Assembly (NCBI GenBank): GCA_030595795.1
Contig: JAUVCH010000034.1
Span: forward strand, 1 to 35,725
Direction: 5' to 3'
Source of the DNA: Gammaproteobacteria bacterium
GTDB lineage: Bacteria; Pseudomonadota; Gammaproteobacteria; GCA-001735895
Length of the DNA: 35,725 nt
The notes below the pieces were generated by a model, which worked only from the letters and a program-made list of their open reading frames with translations, did not search any database and had not been told where the DNA came from. Positions 33,255 to 35,725 of this stretch are shown here, one piece after another (positions within the stretch are counted from its first letter, which is position 1; every line of letters begins with the position of its first letter). Both the position numbers and the translations under genes were made by a program.

Positions 33255-34289
33255 TCATAACCAGTCGGACAGAGTAATGCCAAAGCCTGCTCTATTAACA
33301 GATTTATTGTAGTCTATAAGGCTTTCGCCATAACCTGAAAATAGCTGTATGTAGCCCTTGAAATTACTCTTGCTTTGGAGAGGGAAGCTCCAGCTGAGCT
33401 CTACAGCACCATGATCAAAACTCGATTCCAGGTTATTACGAGACATTAAACTAAAGGTATGCCCCTTATCATTTTTAAAATTAAACCGTAGTTCACTATG
33501 TCCCAGAAAATCCGTTATATCTGGGTTATCATCTTTATCCGCACTCTCCTGAAACCTGGCCCACAATTTCAGGCTAATAACTGCATATCCCTTTTCAAAA
33601 ACAGTCCGGACGTATGCCCGGTTCCAACTTCTGGACAACAGACCTCCCCGTCCATTTGACTGGTGAGAAAATCCTAGAATGTTTACAATATTTCTAAAAC
33701 CCATAAAATTACTATCATTGACCATTTGTAACCATAGCTCGGGTTCATGATTGGTTTCTCTGAATGGAGATGACAAGTCCTTGTTATAAACCTGCCAAAA
33801 TGATCTATTTGTATAACCAACATAAATGCTATGGTTTTTTCCGAATAATTGGGTAGCAAGCGGTGCTTTGAAACTGATCTGGAATTGAGCTTCTTCGTCA
33901 TCCAGGCTAATACTCGGATCAGAAAATTGCTGCCGATAAAGGCTGGCATCATAGCCCGAATAATTATAAACAACCGGCATTATGTAATTAGGCTTATAAG
34001 CCATTATGGTAAATGGCTGGAACAAGTTTTGCTGATCCGAACGTAATCTATGTTGAATCGCTGAGTTGAAATTTAATGGTAATCTATCGTCATCGGTTAT
34101 GGTTTTGAACCGCTCACACAAATCAACTACTTCGCTTACATTCAAATCTGCATTAGACTCGGCGATCTTTTGCACCAAACAGTTTTCATAGCCCGACAAG
34201 TCGGATGAATAAGCTGACTGATACAACCCATTACAGGCAATTACTATATAAAGTACATGGTAGAAATATTTTTTCGCCTGCTTTTTCAT
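33255..34289 (-). CDS. pldA: Outer membrane phospholipase A (OmpLA-like)
   Basis: A 344-residue outer-membrane beta-barrel enzyme that hydrolyses phospholipids flipped into the outer leaflet. The catalytic triad is visible as H209 and S211 in GFSHQSNGR and N223 in SRSWNRAYV, with the same 2- and 12-residue spacing as E. coli OmpLA (H142, S144, N156). A signal peptide (YHVLYIVIACNGLYQSAYS) and a mature N-terminal extension of about 60 residues precede the barrel. Alternating strands end in an aromatic/hydrophobic C-terminus (ITLSDWL). It is longer than the E. coli enzyme (289). It lies upstream of the RND operon on the same strand, possibly co-expressed by read-through. No good ribosome site precedes the ATG. 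Confidence 0.92.
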   Translation of the reverse strand: MKKQAKKYFYHVLYIVIACNGLYQSAYSSDLSGYENCLVQKIAESNADLNVSEVVDLCERFKTITDDDRLPLNFNSAIQHRLRSDQQNLFQPFTIMAYKPNYIMPVVYNYSGYDASLYRQQFSDPSISLDDEEAQFQISFKAPLATQLFGKNHSIYVGYTNRSFWQVYNKDLSSPFRETNHEPELWLQMVNDSNFMGFRNIVNILGFSHQSNGRGGLLSRSWNRAYVRTVFEKGYAVISLKLWARFQESADKDDNPDITDFLGHSELRFNFKNDKGHTFSLMSRNNLESSFDHGAVELSWSFPLQSKSNFKGYIQLFSGYGESLIDYNKSVNRAGFGITLSDWL

Positions 34290-34393
34290 ATTTTTGAAAT
34301 TAGCTTATTTACTTATTTGCATTTATTTCGAGGTTCTGGATTTATAATCAAGTTATTTCGATTAAAGCAAACCTGGAATTCAGAACAAACTGC
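34290..34393 (-). promoter_or_regulatory. Leader region of pldA with promoter-like sequence
   Basis: Read on the minus strand, TTGCTT and TATAAA are 18 bases apart. The words TCGAAATAAC and TCGAAATAAA form a direct repeat on either side of the -10. Only weak evidence supports a promoter. Confidence 0.3.
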
Positions 34394-34728
34394 TCAACTG
34401 GCGACATTACTATTGCCAGCGATGGCCTTTAGCTGCCGAACTTCATGCTGCGGGAATGGAATATCGATATAATTCTTTTTGACGCGTCCCAAATCGCTTT
34501 ATTTAGTTCAAACCACATTGCGTTGATTTTACTCGAGCCAACCCAGGCGCGAATCTCAAAGTCGACACTACTATCACCAAAGCCATGAATGCTAACCTGT
34601 GGCGAATAGGCCAGCCGAATATCCTTCACCTGACCACTGACACCCTGGACACTGATTCTATCGCCAACAATAAATGGACGAACCAAAATAATCGATACAC
34701 CAACATCCTGAAACTCAGTTTCCAGAAT
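34394..34728 (-). pseudogene. Remnant of a small-conductance mechanosensitive channel (MscS) gene
   Basis: The frame from 34728 reads GVSIILVRPFIVGDRISVQG, then VSGQVKDIRL and FGDSSVDFEIRAWV, which are the pore-end, beta domain and lower cytoplasmic domain of MscS channels. The N-terminal membrane helices are missing: an in-frame stop lies at 34729-34731 and the neighbouring dehydrogenase gene ends just beyond. Near 34476-34482 a one-base deletion at TCAAAAAG shifts the frame. The displaced frame continues KKNYIDIPFPQHEVRQLK to a stop at 34394, which is the normal MscS end. The unshifted frame ends at 34429 with unrelated residues. Truncated and frameshifted, it cannot make a channel. Confidence 0.8.
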
Positions 34729-34744
34729 TCAATCAAGCCACCCC

Positions 34745-35725
34745 TTAGACCTTAATACGCTCCATCTTAGGGTCATAAAGAGCCTCAAAGTGAATACAGC
34801 AAGAAACCCGCTCGCAAGCCACTTCGAGTTCATAGGATCCACCATCAAGGTAATTGTGGTCGATACCCTCGCTGTAGCGGACATAGCCGTAGCCGATGTT
34901 CTTACATAGCGTGTAACCCCAGCCCGCCGATGAGAGATAGCCGACCGGTTCACTGTTGCGCAATATGGTTTCACGGCCGCTGAGCACAACATCGGAGTCG
35001 TCGATCGTGAAACAGCACAGTAGTTTTGTCCTCGGGCTATTGGACGCCACTTCGGCGGCTTCTCGCCCCAGGAAGGGAGTTCCCGACTTTAATTTAACTG
35101 CCCATCCCAGTCCGGCCTCAAACGGCGAATCAGCAGGCGTGATATCGGCACCCCAGGCGCGATAACCTTTTTCCAGTCTGAGACTCTCGATGGCACGGTA
35201 GCCTGCGTTGGCGATGCCGTAGCCCTGCCCTGCGGCGATGACTGCATCGTATACATCGCCCGAGGCTTCGATTGGTACATGTAGCTCCCAGCCGAGCTCG
35301 CCCGTATAGGTTATCCGCAAGGCACGCACCGGATGTCCAGCAATTTCAATTTCCCGCAGAGTGCCAAAGGCAAAGGCCTGCGCAGAAACATCCGTCCCTG
35401 TGACTTCTTTGAGCACATCGCGTGCTCTTGGTCCCATTAGAGACAGAGTCGCCCACTGCTCGGTGATATCTTGCAAAACCGCGTCGCAATTCGCTGGGAT
35501 ATTCTGGCGAATCCAGGCGGCGTCGTGGACACGAAACCCGGTGCCGGTGACGATGTAGTAGGCGTCTTCGGCGAGCCGGGCCACGGTCAGATCGCACTCG
35601 ATGCCACCGCGAGAATTGAGCATCTGGGTGTAGACCAGGCTTCCCACTGGTTTAGCAACATCGTTAGCACATATCCAGTTCAGCGCCGCTTCAGCACCTG
35701 TGCCGCGCAGTTCGAACTTGGCGAA
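34745..35725 (-). CDS. Sarcosine/dimethylglycine dehydrogenase-type enzyme, C-terminal GcvT-like part, cut by window edge
   Basis: The frame is open to the right edge (first visible residues FAKFELRGTGAEAALNWICA), so a GTG at 35647 is internal and not the start. The 326 visible residues are an aminomethyltransferase (GcvT)-like fold: MLNSRGGIECDLTVARL, then LSLMGPRARDVL, TYTGELGWELHVP and AIESLRLEKGYRAWGADITP. The C-terminal barrel ends ALYDPKMERIKV, which is typical of FAD-dependent sarcosine and dimethylglycine dehydrogenases rather than of free GcvT. In these enzymes the domain passes the oxidised methyl group to tetrahydrofolate. The FAD domain should lie outside the window. A functional link to the hydroxymethyltransferase 10 kb away is possible but only metabolic. 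Confidence 0.88.
   Translation of the reverse strand, partial: FAKFELRGTGAEAALNWICANDVAKPVGSLVYTQMLNSRGGIECDLTVARLAEDAYYIVTGTGFRVHDAAWIRQNIPANCDAVLQDITEQWATLSLMGPRARDVLKEVTGTDVSAQAFAFGTLREIEIAGHPVRALRITYTGELGWELHVPIEASGDVYDAVIAAGQGYGIANAGYRAIESLRLEKGYRAWGADITPADSPFEAGLGWAVKLKSGTPFLGREAAEVASNSPRTKLLCCFTIDDSDVVLSGRETILRNSEPVGYLSSAGWGYTLCKNIGYGYVRYSEGIDHNYLDGGSYELEVACERVSCCIHFEALYDPKMERIKV

Overview
The window looks like chromosome of a marine-type gammaproteobacterium. The conserved run murJ-ribF-ileS-lspA-fkpB-ispH, rpsT with a TTG start, bioB-bioF, an OmpLA-type phospholipase and RND efflux genes all fit that class. No genus-level marker is present and I do not assign one. Both edges cut through genes.

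Left part (1-3.2 kb): the end of a LysR regulator; two exported proteins on the minus strand, one of them a likely choice-of-anchor H protein whose C-terminus reads past its membrane anchor; a fumarylacetoacetate-hydrolase-family enzyme; and rpsT with a clear sigma70 promoter and terminator.

Accessory island (about 3.25-8.7 kb): visibly AT-richer than its surroundings, it lies between rpsT and murJ, which are often neighbours in this class. It holds a tightly packed minus-strand operon: permuted N4-cytosine/N6-adenine DNA methyltransferase, SF2 helicase, PD-(D/E)XK-like nuclease candidate and a MORC/MutL-like GHKL ATPase. This is the best candidate for an uncommon restriction or defence system. 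A separate two-gene unit (ribbon-helix-helix protein plus a small coiled-coil protein) lies between it and murJ.

Core block (8.75-15.9 kb): murJ, ribF, ileS, lspA, fkpB and ispH, co-directional, overlapping or nearly so: lipid II export, flavin cofactors, isoleucyl-tRNA charging, lipoprotein signal peptidase, prolyl isomerase and isoprenoid synthesis.

Envelope-stress-like block (15.9-21.1 kb): a two-component system (kinase with a large periplasmic region and an OmpR-type regulator) divergent from a PspA-like protein, a membrane protein and an exported vWA protein. The shared intergenic region has an 11-bp-period TGTAAA direct repeat that the regulator could bind.

Metabolic block (21.1-25.4 kb): bioB-bioF on the minus strand, then comF and a divergent serine hydroxymethyltransferase paralogue ending in a strong terminator.

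Right part (25.5-35.7 kb): a five-gene minus-strand RND efflux operon that starts with a fused ABC-substrate-binding-like/TolC protein and ends with two small lipoproteins; a pldA-like phospholipase upstream of it; the frameshifted remnant of an MscS channel gene; and the C-terminal (GcvT-like) part of a sarcosine/dimethylglycine dehydrogenase-type enzyme that runs off the window. I saw no rRNA, tRNA, CRISPR array, intact insertion sequence or replication origin.
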